NCBI RefSeq assembly: GCF_001189245.1
Contig: NZ_LFIQ01000039.1
Span: 76,605-140,604, forward strand
Origin: Bradyrhizobium pachyrhizi
GTDB taxonomy: Bacteria; Pseudomonadota; Alphaproteobacteria; Rhizobiales; Xanthobacteraceae
Length of the DNA stretch: 64,000 nucleotides
Direction: 5' to 3'
A program made the translations under genes and the position numbers. Numbering within the stretch: the stretch's first letter is position 1; every line of letters starts with the position of its first letter. This document shows, piece after piece, positions 15,425 through 25,343 of this stretch. Below the pieces are notes generated by a model. The model worked only from the letters and a program-made list of their open reading frames with translations, was not told the origin of the DNA and searched no databases.

Positions 15425-18400
15425 TCAGGCCTTGACCAAGTCCCCCAGCAGGTTCGCCGCCACCGTCAGCTTGGCGAGGGTCAGGCCGCTGGCAGCGATC
15501 TCCTCGACCGAGCGGCGGATACGCGTCGCCTCGGGGTGAGCCGCGAGCCAGGTCTCGACGGCCTGCTGGCCAGACTGGCCGGTTGCCAGCATATCGGCGG
15601 CCAGTCTCCTTTCGGCGCCGGCGATCTGCTCGACGGCGCGATCGATGGCCATGCGTTCGAAATAATCGTTGGCCGGCACACTGCGTGCGGCGGCGATGAT
15701 GCGGTCGAGACGGAAATTCGCTTCGGCGGCGTAGAAGGTCGCGGCGGCATCGCCGATGGGGCGCGTGGTGCGCTCGGCAACCGTCACGATGTCGGGAGCC
15801 GAGATCAAAGCGTCAAGATCGGCGAGCTCGCCGGCGAGGCCGGCCGGGACACCGGCGTCGGCGAGTTCCTGCCGCCGCTTGACGCGCGCGGCTTGCAAGT
15901 CCGGCGGCAAGGCAGCGTCGAGCCCGGCGACGATCTGGCGGATCGCCGGGCCGAAGCGCGCGACGACGGCCTCCAGCCCATCCTTGAAATCGGCATTGCG
16001 CACGTACCAGACCATGCGGGAGAGCAGGAGGTCCTGCACTGAAGCGTAGAGGGACAGCTGCAGCTGCCCGTCGATGCAGGCATCGAGCGCGTCGATCGCG
16101 TCATTGAGCCACTTCAGGCCGTAGCATTCGTCGACCGCCACATAGGCCATGACGATGGTCGGGATATCGGCGTCGGTCTCGTCGATCAAGCGCACGACGC
16201 AGGCCGGGCCGCCGCGATTGATCACCGCATTGGCGAGACTGGTCGCGATGATCTCCCGCCGCAGGCGATGCAATCCGGCCGCGGTCGGGAATTTGTCCTG
16301 AACCTCGCGCGGAAAATACTGGGATAGTTCGCGGGCAAGATAGGGGTCATCGGGCACGCTGGTGACGAGCAGGTCATCGTAGAGGGTCAACTTGGCGTAG
16401 GCGAGCAGCACGGCAAGCTCGGGCCGCGCGAGGGACTGGCCGCGGCGTGTGCGCTCGGTGAGCGCGGCGTCGTCGGGCAAGAACTCCACAGCGCGGCTGA
16501 GCAAGCCGCGCTGTTCGAGCGACTGCATCAGGCGGGTGAGGAAACCGGTCTCGGCCACACCCTTGCGCTCGGCCAGCGAGAGCGCCAGCGTCTGCAGATA
16601 GTTGTTGCGCAGCACCAGCACGCCGACCTCGTCGGTCATCGCGGCAAGCAGGCTGTTGCGGTCAGTGGGACTGAGGCGTCCCTCGCGCTCGGGGCGCGCC
16701 AGCGCGATCTTGATGTTGACCTCGACGTCGGACGTGTTCACGCCGGCCGAATTGTCGATGGCGTCGGTGTTGAGCTTGACGCCCTTCTGCGCCGCTTCGA
16801 TGCGGCCGCGCTGGGTAACGCCGAGGTTGGCCCCTTCGCCGATCACCCGGGCGCGCACGTCGCCACCCGCGATGCGGATTGGATCGTTGGCGCGGTCCCC
16901 GACCTGATCGTCGCTTTCCCCGGCGGAACGGATATAGGTGCCGATGCCGCCAAACCACAACAGGTCCGCGCGAGCCTTCAGGATCGCCGTCATCACCTCG
17001 AAAGGCGTGGCTTGCGGCTTGTCGAGATCGAGCAGCGTGCGCACTTCCGGCGCAAGCGGGATCGCCTTGAGCGAGCGCGAGAACACGCCGCCGCCCTGCG
17101 AGATCAGCGACTTGTTGTAGTCCTGCCAGCTGGATCGCGGCAGATCGAACAGGCGCTTGCGCTCGGCGAAGCTGGTCGATGGATCGGGCGAAGGATCGAT
17201 GAAGATGTCGCGATGATCGAACGCCGCCACAAGCCTTGTCGCCGGCGAGAGCAGCATGCCGTTGCCGAAAACGTCGCCCGACATGTCGCCGACGCCGACC
17301 GCGGTGAACGGCATGGTCTGAATGTCGGTGCCGAGCTCGCGGAAGTGGCGCTTGACCGCCGTCCAGGCGCCGCGCGCCGTGATCCCCATCTTCTTGTGGT
17401 CATAACCCTGGCTGCCGCCGGATGCGAAGGCATCGCCGAGCCAATGGTTCTTCTCGGCCGAGATCGCGTTGGCGACATCGGAGAAGGTGGCGGTGCCCTT
17501 GTCGGCGGCAACGACGAGGTAAGGGTCGTCGCCGTCGTGGCGCACGGTGGATTCGGGCGGCACGACGATGTCGCCGTCGAGATTGTCGGTGAGTTCGAGC
17601 AGCGAGCGAACGAAGATGCGATAGCTTTCGGTGCCCTCCGCGAGCCAGGCGTCGCGCTTGGAAGGCGGCGGCAGGCGCTTGGGCACGAAGCCGCCCTTGG
17701 CACCGACCGGCACGATCACGGCGTTCTTGACCTGCTGCGCTTTCACCAGGCCGAGGATCTCGGTGCGGAAATCCTGCGGCCGGTCGGACCAGCGCAAGCC
17801 ACCGCGCGCCACCTTGCCGAAGCGCAGGTGAATGCCTTCGACACGAGGGGAATAGACGAAGATCTCGTAGAGCGGTCGTGGAGCGGGTAAGTCGTCGATC
17901 CGGCGCGCCTCGAACTTGAAGGAGATCACCGGACGCGGATGTCCATCCTCGCCGATCTGCCACAGATTGGTACGAACGGTAGCCTGCACCAGATTGGTGA
18001 AGCGGCGCAGGATGCGGTCTTCGTCGAGCGAGGCGACGGATTTGAGCTGTTCCTCGATCTCGGCAAGCAAAGCCGTCTCACGCGCCGCGCGCTCGGCGTC
18101 CGTCAAGGCGAGGCGCGGATCGAGGCGGGTCTGGAACATCGCGACCAGGCTGGCCGTGATCGCGGCGTTCTTGCGCAAGGTCTCCCACATGTAATCCTGG
18201 GTGAACGGAGCGCGGATCTGGTGCAAATAACGCGACAGCGCCCGGATGGTCGAGACTTCCCGCCAGCTTAGCGCGGTGCGCAGGATCAGGCCGTTATATC
18301 CGTCGGATTCGGCGCGATCGGTCACCACCGCCATGATCGAGGCTTCCAGGCGATGGCTGAATTCCGGGTTGATCTCGATGGGCTGGCCGTCACTGGTCTC

Positions 18401-20236
18401 GATCGTCATGTCGTGCAGCCAGACCGGCGCAGGCCTGGTACCGGGCACGATCTGATAGGTGCGTTCGTTGACCACGCGCAGGCCGTGATTTTCGATCACC
18501 GGCACGCGGTAGGACAAGGACAGCGGTACGGCGTCCGAAAACACCTTAAGGCCGAAGCGCCTCGGATCGTCGCCTTCGATGCGGTAAGCCGAAATCGTAA
18601 CCGGGCGGGCCGGCGTCAGCTTTTCGACGGTCGTGATATCGGCGATCGCCTGTTCCGCGCCGAACACCTCGGTATAGCCGCCGCTGAAGGCCTGGGCATA
18701 TCGGTTGGTGAGCATGCGCGCCCGCATGCCATCGGTCGACGCGGTGAGCGCGGCCTTCAGCTTGTCGGCCCAGGTCGCGGCAATGGCGCTGATCCCGGCC
18801 TCGAGCAGGGCGCGGTCGACGACGGGCGTTTTGCCTTCATAGCGTCCGATGATGAAGTGGACACGCGCAAGCGCCCCTTCAGGGAATGATACGTAGGAGG
18901 CGGACAGCTTCCCTTTGTAGGCCTGCGCCAAAAAGGCTCCGACGCGCGTGCGGACGTCGGTGTCGTATTTGTCGCGCGGAATGAAGGTGAGGATGGAGAC
19001 AAAGCGATCGAACTTGTCGACCCGCGGAAGCGCCCGGACGCGCGGACGCTCGTAGAGGATCAGGATCTCGATGACGAAGTTGTAGAGCGTGTCGACGTCG
19101 ATCTGGAACAGTTCGTCGCGCGGATAATCTTCGAGAATATGCATCAGCGCCTTGCCGGAATGGCCGTTCGGGTCGAAGCCCGCGCGCTGCAGCACCCGCG
19201 AAACCTTGTGGCGGACATACGGGATCTGCCGTACAGAGCGAGTATAGGCGCCCGAGGTGAAAAGGCCGACGACGCGCAACTCGCCTTCGAGCCGGCCGTC
19301 GGGCGAGTAGAGTTTGATGCCCACATAATCCATCCGGGTGCGGCGATGGACCCGGCTGGAGACATTGGCCTTGATGACGATCAGCAGGGTCGGCTCGTGC
19401 ATGAACTCGCGGATTTCCGGCGTCATCACCACCATTTCGCTGCCTCGGCGCAGAACCTTCACGTCCGGATCGCGCAGGATGCCGAGGCCTTCGCCGGTCG
19501 TAATGTCGTCCGACGCGTCGCTGTCGGGCGAGAAGCGATATTTGCGCACGCCGAGGAAAGTGAAATTGTCCGCGCAGAGCCATTGCAGGAACTGATTGGC
19601 TTCGGCGAGTTCGTCGATCGGCAGCGGCGGCGGATTGGAAGAGAACGTCTTGATCGCTTCCTCGACACTGTCACGCATGACGCGCCAGTCGGCAACGCAG
19701 GCGCGGACATTGTTCAACGTCCTGGTCAGGCCGTCGATCAGCTTCTGGCGATCGGAATCCGCGTCCAGGCGGGTGATGTGGAGATGAATCAGGCTTTCGC
19801 GCGCGCCCTTTGCTCCCTCCGGCAGTGCTTCCCCGTAGAATCGCAACAGCTTGCCCCCTTCATCGCGCTCCACGGCGATGATCGGGTGAGCGACCAGGGT
19901 GACCTCGAGGCCCTGCTCGGCGAGCTCCGCCATGGTGGAATCGAACAGGAAAGGCATGTTGTCGTTGAGAATTTCGAGCACGGAAATCTCGCGCCCGTTC
20001 GGCAACGTCGGATTGACGACGCGGATATCGGCGCTGCCGGCCGTGCGCCGCTGCACGTGCTCCCAGGCCTGTTCCGCCAGGAGGGCAAGCGAGGCGGCAT
20101 CGTAATTGGCGAGATCCTCGATATTGGTGTAGCCGAACAAGGGCTCGGCAAAGGCCCGGGGGCTCTTGCCCGCTGGCACGCTGCCCGCTGCATCGCGGAT
20201 CAGGGCTGCCCGGGCCTTGTCGTCACGCCACGCCAT
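15425..20236 (-). CDS. NAD-specific glutamate dehydrogenase, large type
   Basis: About 1603 aa from the ATG at 20236, which has GGAGG upstream. This is the 180-kDa class of NAD-dependent glutamate dehydrogenase: it converts glutamate to 2-oxoglutarate and ammonia for catabolism in the cytoplasm. A long N-terminal half with ACT-like regulatory segments precedes the catalytic core, which shows the conserved stretch GGLRWSDRPQDFRTEILGLV followed by PVGAKGGFVPK and later GDMSGDVFGNGML. The length is normal for the family. It is monocistronic; the next gene upstream lies 341 bp away. Confidence 0.95.
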   Translation of the reverse strand: MAWRDDKARAALIRDAAGSVPAGKSPRAFAEPLFGYTNIEDLANYDAASLALLAEQAWEHVQRRTAGSADIRVVNPTLPNGREISVLEILNDNMPFLFDSTMAELAEQGLEVTLVAHPIIAVERDEGGKLLRFYGEALPEGAKGARESLIHLHITRLDADSDRQKLIDGLTRTLNNVRACVADWRVMRDSVEEAIKTFSSNPPPLPIDELAEANQFLQWLCADNFTFLGVRKYRFSPDSDASDDITTGEGLGILRDPDVKVLRRGSEMVVMTPEIREFMHEPTLLIVIKANVSSRVHRRTRMDYVGIKLYSPDGRLEGELRVVGLFTSGAYTRSVRQIPYVRHKVSRVLQRAGFDPNGHSGKALMHILEDYPRDELFQIDVDTLYNFVIEILILYERPRVRALPRVDKFDRFVSILTFIPRDKYDTDVRTRVGAFLAQAYKGKLSASYVSFPEGALARVHFIIGRYEGKTPVVDRALLEAGISAIAATWADKLKAALTASTDGMRARMLTNRYAQAFSGGYTEVFGAEQAIADITTVEKLTPARPVTISAYRIEGDDPRRFGLKVFSDAVPLSLSYRVPVIENHGLRVVNERTYQIVPGTRPAPVWLHDMTIETSDGQPIEINPEFSHRLEASIMAVVTDRAESDGYNGLILRTALSWREVSTIRALSRYLHQIRAPFTQDYMWETLRKNAAITASLVAMFQTRLDPRLALTDAERAARETALLAEIEEQLKSVASLDEDRILRRFTNLVQATVRTNLWQIGEDGHPRPVISFKFEARRIDDLPAPRPLYEIFVYSPRVEGIHLRFGKVARGGLRWSDRPQDFRTEILGLVKAQQVKNAVIVPVGAKGGFVPKRLPPPSKRDAWLAEGTESYRIFVRSLLELTDNLDGDIVVPPESTVRHDGDDPYLVVAADKGTATFSDVANAISAEKNHWLGDAFASGGSQGYDHKKMGITARGAWTAVKRHFRELGTDIQTMPFTAVGVGDMSGDVFGNGMLLSPATRLVAAFDHRDIFIDPSPDPSTSFAERKRLFDLPRSSWQDYNKSLISQGGGVFSRSLKAIPLAPEVRTLLDLDKPQATPFEVMTAILKARADLLWFGGIGTYIRSAGESDDQVGDRANDPIRIAGGDVRARVIGEGANLGVTQRGRIEAAQKGVKLNTDAIDNSAGVNTSDVEVNIKIALARPEREGRLSPTDRNSLLAAMTDEVGVLVLRNNYLQTLALSLAERKGVAETGFLTRLMQSLEQRGLLSRAVEFLPDDAALTERTRRGQSLARPELAVLLAYAKLTLYDDLLVTSVPDDPYLARELSQYFPREVQDKFPTAAGLHRLRREIIATSLANAVINRGGPACVVRLIDETDADIPTIVMAYVAVDECYGLKWLNDAIDALDACIDGQLQLSLYASVQDLLLSRMVWYVRNADFKDGLEAVVARFGPAIRQIVAGLDAALPPDLQAARVKRRQELADAGVPAGLAGELADLDALISAPDIVTVAERTTRPIGDAAATFYAAEANFRLDRIIAAARSVPANDYFERMAIDRAVEQIAGAERRLAADMLATGQSGQQAVETWLAAHPEATRIRRSVEEIAASGLTLAKLTVAANLLGDLVKA

Positions 20237-20577
20237 AATGTCCTCCATTTGCCGTGCCGTCCGATCGCAGCCGCGACCATCCGCTTGATTCTGGAGTGCA
20301 TCTCTTCGTGCGCCGCGATCGAATGCTAACACGAAATCCTAGCTTCGACGGCCGCCGACGACAATACTACGATCCCGCAGCGAACGGCGTACGCTGCCGT
20401 GAGGCGTGCTGAATTTCGCTTGCGAAAGCGGATGGGCCGAAGTCGGCGGCGACGGCGGCCGAACGCCCAGGCAGGAAAAATCACATGCAATTTCAATTAT
20501 GTATGGGTTCGCGCCACCGTTCGGCAGGGATGTCGTATCTGACGGTGGCGGTCAGCGAAGGCGGACAGCGGCTGCAC
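20237..20577. other. Intergenic region upstream of glutamate dehydrogenase
   Basis: These 341 bp separate the dehydrogenase start from the stop of the sigma-54 activator; both genes read leftwards. The region should hold the dehydrogenase promoter. I see no convincing -35/-10 pair, RNA gene or reading frame in it. Confidence 0.5.
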
Positions 20578-22521
20578 TCAGGTCAGGTCTTTCGGCATCG
20601 TGATGCCGAAGCGGAGAATCTGGCGATGGATGGTCGAGCGATCGACGCCGCGTTCGCGTGCCACCCGCGAGACGTTCCAGCGATTGTTGCGCAACGCCGC
20701 AAGTAGCGCATCGGCTTGCCGCGACGTCGCCGCTCCGCCACGTACCGGCTTTCCGGATATCTCCTCACCCAGGGGATGAGCGATCCGGTCCGGCAGATCG
20801 ACAAGATCGATCGTGCCGTCGTTCGACAGCGCGCAGCCATGATCGAGCGCGTTGATCAGCTCGCGGATGTTGCCGGGCCATTGGTACTTGAGCAGCGCGC
20901 TGCGCGCGCTTGCCGTCAGCGCATAGTTGGCATTGTGCTCCGTCGAAAGCCGATGCAGGGATTGATCGATCAGCCACTCGATATCGGTGCGCTGACGCAG
21001 CGGAGGCAACGCAAGCACCGCGCCGTTGAGGCGGAAATAGAGATCCTCGCGAAACTGCCCCGCCCTCACCAGCGCGACGAGGTCGCGATGGGTGGCAGCT
21101 ATGACGCGGACATTGAGCGGGACCGGCCGGGTGCGGCCGACCGGCGTCACCTCGCGCTCGGCGAGCACGCGCAACAGGCGCGTCTGCGACGAGATCGGCA
21201 TGTCGCCGATCTCGTCAAGGAACAGGGTGCCGCCGTCGGCTTCGAGCACGAGACCCTTCTTGCCCTTGGCCGCCGCTCCGGTGAAGGCGCCCGCCTCGTG
21301 GCCGAACAGCTCGCTCTCGATCAGGCTTTCCGGCAGCGCGGCGCAGTTGACGGCGACGAAGGGCCTGCCTGCCCGCGCACTGACCGAATGCAGCGCCTTC
21401 GTCAGGTGCTCCTTGCCCGTGCCGGTTTCGCCGGTGATGAGCAAGCCCATCTGGGTGTTGATGAGCTTGGCAGCGCGCGTCACCACATGATGCATGGCGG
21501 GATCGCCGCGGAACAGGTTGCGCAACGGCGTCGGAAGCGCCGACTCGCTGCGGGAGGACGCCGGCGCCACCAGCTTGTTCGGGGGCGGCAAGGTCTGCGC
21601 GAACAGCGTCGCGCCGCTATTGGCTAGCCGCAGTATGCGTTGGCCGGTGGGGCGCGAGTGGGCGAAGCGCGGCAGATCGTCGATGGTGCATTCGAAGATG
21701 TCGGACACGCCGAAGCCGTCGGCCCGCAGGCGCAGGTCCGGACGCTTGGCCAGTTCGCGGGCGAGCAGCTGCCTTGCGCGATTGTTGAAACCGATGATGC
21801 GGCCGTTGCTATCGACGGCCATGACATAATCCGGATCGACATCGGCGAATTCCGCGGAGCCGGACAGCTTGATGATCCATTCCTGCCGGAAACGGTTCAG
21901 CAGGTTCGCATTCTCGATCTTGTGGGCGAACGACTTGACCAGTTGCAGCGCCAGGAACTGGCTGGCCTTCGGCTCCGGCGAACGCAGCGCGGAGATATCC
22001 AGCACCGCAGCGAGCTTGCCGCTCGGATCGAAGACCGGCGCGGCCGTGCAGGTCAGCGGAATATGGGTGGCGTCGAAATGGTCGGATTGATGCACCGTCA
22101 GGGCTTCTTCAGTGGCGATGCAAGTGCCGACTGCGCAAGTGCCGGCATGCGGCTCGTTCCAGTCGGCGCCGAGATAGAGGCCGGCCCTGCGAAGCGTGTT
22201 GTTGAATGTCGGGTCGCCGATGAAATCCACCGTGATGCCCCTGGCATCGGTGAGCAGCAGCACGTAGCCGAGTCCGGCGATCTGACGATACAGCATCTCG
22301 ACGCCGAAGCGCGCCGTGTGGAGGAATTCGTCCATGGCGTCGCGATGCTCGCGCAGCCGTCCGGACGTCACGATATGAGCGTCGCGCAGCACCAACGGAT
22401 CGAGCTTGTGTTCGGAGACGCATCGTACCCACGACTGATGGATGATTGCATCACGCGCGCTGGTCTGACCGACCGCAACGCGAACCAGCTCGTCGATGTG
22501 CGCAGCCCGCTCCGTCGTCAC
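20578..22521 (-). CDS. Sigma-54-dependent activator, AcoR-like
   Basis: 647 aa from a GTG at 22521 with AGGAG 8 nt upstream; a TTG 14 codons earlier is possible. It has an N-terminal GAF-type sensory region, a PAS-like segment (about 230-290), an AAA+ domain with Walker A GETGTGKE (364-371) and the sigma-54 contact loop GAFTGA (411-416), and a C-terminal Fis-type helix-turn-helix (VSRVARERGVDRSTIHRQI). It activates RNA polymerase carrying sigma-54. The divergent monooxygenase gene has a matching promoter and upstream sites, so that gene is the likely target, switched on by a small organic effector. Confidence 0.92.
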   Translation of the reverse strand: MTTERAAHIDELVRVAVGQTSARDAIIHQSWVRCVSEHKLDPLVLRDAHIVTSGRLREHRDAMDEFLHTARFGVEMLYRQIAGLGYVLLLTDARGITVDFIGDPTFNNTLRRAGLYLGADWNEPHAGTCAVGTCIATEEALTVHQSDHFDATHIPLTCTAAPVFDPSGKLAAVLDISALRSPEPKASQFLALQLVKSFAHKIENANLLNRFRQEWIIKLSGSAEFADVDPDYVMAVDSNGRIIGFNNRARQLLARELAKRPDLRLRADGFGVSDIFECTIDDLPRFAHSRPTGQRILRLANSGATLFAQTLPPPNKLVAPASSRSESALPTPLRNLFRGDPAMHHVVTRAAKLINTQMGLLITGETGTGKEHLTKALHSVSARAGRPFVAVNCAALPESLIESELFGHEAGAFTGAAAKGKKGLVLEADGGTLFLDEIGDMPISSQTRLLRVLAEREVTPVGRTRPVPLNVRVIAATHRDLVALVRAGQFREDLYFRLNGAVLALPPLRQRTDIEWLIDQSLHRLSTEHNANYALTASARSALLKYQWPGNIRELINALDHGCALSNDGTIDLVDLPDRIAHPLGEEISGKPVRGGAATSRQADALLAALRNNRWNVSRVARERGVDRSTIHRQILRFGITMPKDLT

Positions 22522-22594
22522 GGCTGATGCTCCTGGATGTTTCCCCGCACGTTGTTGCGTCAAGTGTCACTCGGATTGTGCCGCCGATCAAGTT

Positions 22595-22627
22595 TGTTGC
22601 GTGCAACACCTGTTGCATGGCGCAACA
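22595..22627. promoter_or_regulatory. Candidate upstream activator sites (TGTTGC palindromes)
   Basis: Two inverted repeats lie side by side: TGTTGC-GT-GCAACA (22595-22608, perfect) and TGTTGC-N5-GCAACA (22611-22627). They sit about 70-100 bp before the -24/-12 promoter, the usual place for enhancer-binding activators. The assignment to the divergent AcoR-like protein is inferred. Confidence 0.65.
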
Positions 22628-22694
22628 AGTGAGGCGGCCTGGCGCCGGCAGTTAACGCGAGGAAATGCCGAGCGTTTTTCGAAATGCGCGGCAG

Positions 22695-22710
22695 TGGCAT
22701 GAGGCTTGCT
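22695..22710 (+). promoter_or_regulatory. Sigma-54 (-24/-12) promoter
   Basis: TGGCATGAGGCTTGCT differs from the consensus TGGCACG-N4-TTGCW at one base and has exact GG/GC spacing. It points toward the monooxygenase gene, whose ATG lies 94 bp downstream. Confidence 0.8.
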
Positions 22711-22804
22711 GACATGGTGGTCGAGGCAAGATTCGACCTCGCTAACGAACGCGCCGGAACCACGACGCAAAGGCGATCGACGCCGGCATATGGGAGAATG
22801 AGAC

Positions 22805-24613
22805 ATGCTCACGAAGGCCCCGGACGGAAAGATCACCGCGCTGCTCGACGAGTTCAACGCCGCATTGTCGACGGGTGACATCGAACGCGCGATCGCGCTG
22901 TTCCAGACCGATTGCTACTGGCGCGATCTGGTCACCTTCACCTGGAACATCAAAACCATGGAAGACAAGGATCAGATCCGCGACATGCTGAAGGCGCGGC
23001 TTGCGGACAGCAAACCATCGGGATGGCGCATTGCCGATGGCGAAGCTGCCAGCGAGGCCGGCGGCATCATCGAGAGCTGGATCGAGTTCGAGACCGATGT
23101 CGCGCGCGGCTATGGTCACCTGCGCATGAAGGATGGACGCATCTGGACCTTGCTCACCACGATGGCCGAGCTCAAGGGACATGAGGAGAAGTCGGGCTTT
23201 ACCCGTCCGCTCGGCGCCAAGCACGGTCATGGCAAGGACCGCAAGAGCTGGCGCGAGGAACGCGACCAGGAAATCACCGAGCTTGGTCACGCAAAACAAC
23301 CCTATGCGCTGATCATCGGCGGTGGGCAGGGCGGCATTGCGCTTGGCGCGCGGCTGCGGCAACTGAACGTGCCGACCATCATCATCGAGAAGAACGAACG
23401 CGCCGGCGATTCTTGGCGCAAGCGATACAAGTCGCTCTGCCTGCACGATCCGGTCTGGTACGACCATCTGCCTTATATCGACTTCCCGAAAAACTGGCCT
23501 GTGTTCGCACCGAAGGACAAAATCGGCGACTGGCTGGAGATGTACACGAAGGTGATGGAGCTCAACTACTGGAGCTCGACCACGGCGAAGTCGGCCAAGT
23601 ATGACGAGAAAGCCGGGGAATGGACCGTCGTGGTCGAGCGCGACGGCAAGGAGATCACGCTCAAGCCGAAGCAGCTCGTGCTGGCGACCGGTATGTCGGG
23701 CAAGGCGAACTGGCCCACCTACAAGGGGCAGGACATCTTCAAGGGTGAGCAGCAGCATTCCTCGACCCACCCGGGGCCGGAGAAATATCGCGGCAGTAAG
23801 GTGGTGGTGATCGGCTCCAACAACTCCGCCCACGACATTTGCGCGGCGCTGTGGGAAGGTGGTGCCGACGTCACCATGGTGCAGCGCTCATCAACGCATA
23901 TCGTGAAGTCCGACACGCTGATGGATATCGGGCTCGGCACGCTTTATTCGGAGCAGGCGGTGGCGAGCGGGATGACCACGCGCAAGGCCGATCTGATCTT
24001 CGCCTCGCTGCCCTACAAGATCATGCATGAATTCCAGATCCCGCTCTACGAGCAGATGCGCGAGCGCGACAAGGATTTCTACGCCGCGCTGGAGAAAATC
24101 GGCTTCATGCATGACTGGGGCGACGACGGCTCCGGCCTGTTCATGAAGTACCTGCGCCGCGGCTCGGGCTATTACATCGACGTCGGCGCCTGCGATCTCG
24201 TGATCGACGGTTCGATCAAGCTCAAGAGCGGCAAGGGCGCGGCGGTGCAGGAACTGACCGAGACCGGCGTCAGATTCGCTGACGGCACCGAACTCCCCGC
24301 GGATCTCGTCGTCTATGCCACCGGCTACGGCTCGATGAACGGTTGGGCCGCCGACCTGATCTCGAAGGACGTCGCCGACAAGGTCGGCAAGGTCTGGGGT
24401 CTTGGATCCGAGACCACCAAGGACCCCGGCCCGTGGGAGGGCGAGCAGCGCAACATGTGGAAGCCAACCCAGCAGCAAGCGCTGTGGTTCCACGGAGGCA
24501 ACCTGCACCAGTCGCGGCATTACTCCCAATATCTGGCGCTGCAACTGAAGGCGCGGATGGAAGGCATCCCAACCCCGGTCTACGGCTTGCAGAAGGTTCA
24601 TCACCTCGGTTGA
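22805..24613 (+). CDS. SnoaL-like domain fused to flavin-containing monooxygenase
   Basis: 602 aa. Residues 1-130 resemble the SnoaL/NTF2-like fold. Residues 165-600 are an FAD- and NADPH-dependent monooxygenase: FAD site GGGQGG (172-177), second Rossmann site VIGSNNSAHD (335-344), and ATGYG near the end. The family fingerprint FxGxxxHxxx is present at 312-321 (FKGEQQHSST) but is followed by HP rather than W/Y, so the type (Baeyer-Villiger or N-oxidising) cannot be fixed. GGGAGA precedes the ATG. It is expressed from a sigma-54 promoter under the divergent activator, suggesting substrate-induced oxidation of a small organic compound. Confidence 0.9.
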   Translation: MLTKAPDGKITALLDEFNAALSTGDIERAIALFQTDCYWRDLVTFTWNIKTMEDKDQIRDMLKARLADSKPSGWRIADGEAASEAGGIIESWIEFETDVARGYGHLRMKDGRIWTLLTTMAELKGHEEKSGFTRPLGAKHGHGKDRKSWREERDQEITELGHAKQPYALIIGGGQGGIALGARLRQLNVPTIIIEKNERAGDSWRKRYKSLCLHDPVWYDHLPYIDFPKNWPVFAPKDKIGDWLEMYTKVMELNYWSSTTAKSAKYDEKAGEWTVVVERDGKEITLKPKQLVLATGMSGKANWPTYKGQDIFKGEQQHSSTHPGPEKYRGSKVVVIGSNNSAHDICAALWEGGADVTMVQRSSTHIVKSDTLMDIGLGTLYSEQAVASGMTTRKADLIFASLPYKIMHEFQIPLYEQMRERDKDFYAALEKIGFMHDWGDDGSGLFMKYLRRGSGYYIDVGACDLVIDGSIKLKSGKGAAVQELTETGVRFADGTELPADLVVYATGYGSMNGWAADLISKDVADKVGKVWGLGSETTKDPGPWEGEQRNMWKPTQQQALWFHGGNLHQSRHYSQYLALQLKARMEGIPTPVYGLQKVHHLG

Positions 24614-24636
24614 TCGACCGGGCAATAACGAGATGT

Positions 24637-24663
24637 CGGGCGGATCGTCGTGCGATCCGCCCG
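24637..24663. terminator. Hairpin between convergent genes
   Basis: A perfect 11-bp stem CGGGCGGATCG with a 5-nt loop lies between the stops of the monooxygenase and the CBS gene. It probably terminates both; no U-run follows on either strand. Confidence 0.55.
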
Positions 24664-24671
24664 GCCTCGCC

Positions 24672-25091
24672 TCAATGATGAGCCGACACGCTCTTCACGC
24701 ATTGAGACAAGAGATCATCACCGGCAAAGTGGCCCACATCGCCCAGGCTGATCATGCCAACCATCCGCTTGCTCTTGTTGATCACCGGCAGTCTGCGGAT
24801 CTTCAGCGTTTCCATGTGATGTATAGCTTTCGTCAGATCGTCGTCTTCCCGGCAGCAGTGTATGCCTTCCGTCATCACATCCCGCGCCGTGGTGCGCGCA
24901 GAGTTGAAGTCCTTGCTCGCGAGACCTTTGCAGACGAGGTCGCGATCCGTCACCATCCCGATCAGACGATCGTCTTGCCCGATCGGAATGCAGCCGATGT
25001 CGTGCCCTTGCATCAATTTCGCGATTTCGGTGATTGGGGTGTCGGGGCTTACCCAATCGACGCCCTTGTGCATCACGTCCTTGACTTTCAT
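24672..25091 (-). CDS. CBS-domain pair protein
   Basis: 139 aa from the ATG at 25091, with GGAGG close upstream. Two CBS domains in tandem fill the protein: VKDVMHKGVDWVSPDTPI to MVTDRDL, then RDVMTEGIHCCREDDDL to MVGMISLGDV. Stand-alone CBS pairs bind adenosine nucleotides and act as energy sensors for partners not encoded here. The gene is monocistronic and convergent with the monooxygenase gene. Confidence 0.9.
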   Translation of the reverse strand: MKVKDVMHKGVDWVSPDTPITEIAKLMQGHDIGCIPIGQDDRLIGMVTDRDLVCKGLASKDFNSARTTARDVMTEGIHCCREDDDLTKAIHHMETLKIRRLPVINKSKRMVGMISLGDVGHFAGDDLLSQCVKSVSAHH

Positions 25092-25178
25092 GGAGGACCT
25101 CCCGTCCAAGGCAGCAGCCCCCTCGCTCGCAACTATACAGCAGAGCTGGCGCGACTGCATGCGTGCTGCGCCTTAAGG

Positions 25179-25304
25179 CGCGGTGAAACCGGGTCGAAGC
25201 GTCATCGCGCTAGAGCCCCTTGCTTGAGCATGATCTCCGCGCAAGCGCGTTCCTCCCTTGTCTCGGGAGAGAGCCGCTTCGCACCTTTCCGGATCATGCT
25301 CCGG
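25179..25304 (+). repeat. Dispersed repeat family A, copy 1
   Basis: This stretch reads GGTGAAACCGGGTCGAAGC, then GTCATCGCGC, and ends CGCTTCGCACC-TTTCCGGATCATGC. The same blocks recur at 44466-44563 and, inverted, at 48627-48723. It lies between the CBS and YbaK-like genes. Confidence 0.7.
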
Positions 25305-25343
25305 TCGGGGCGCACCGATAGACGGTCCCGCTGTCACGCCGCC

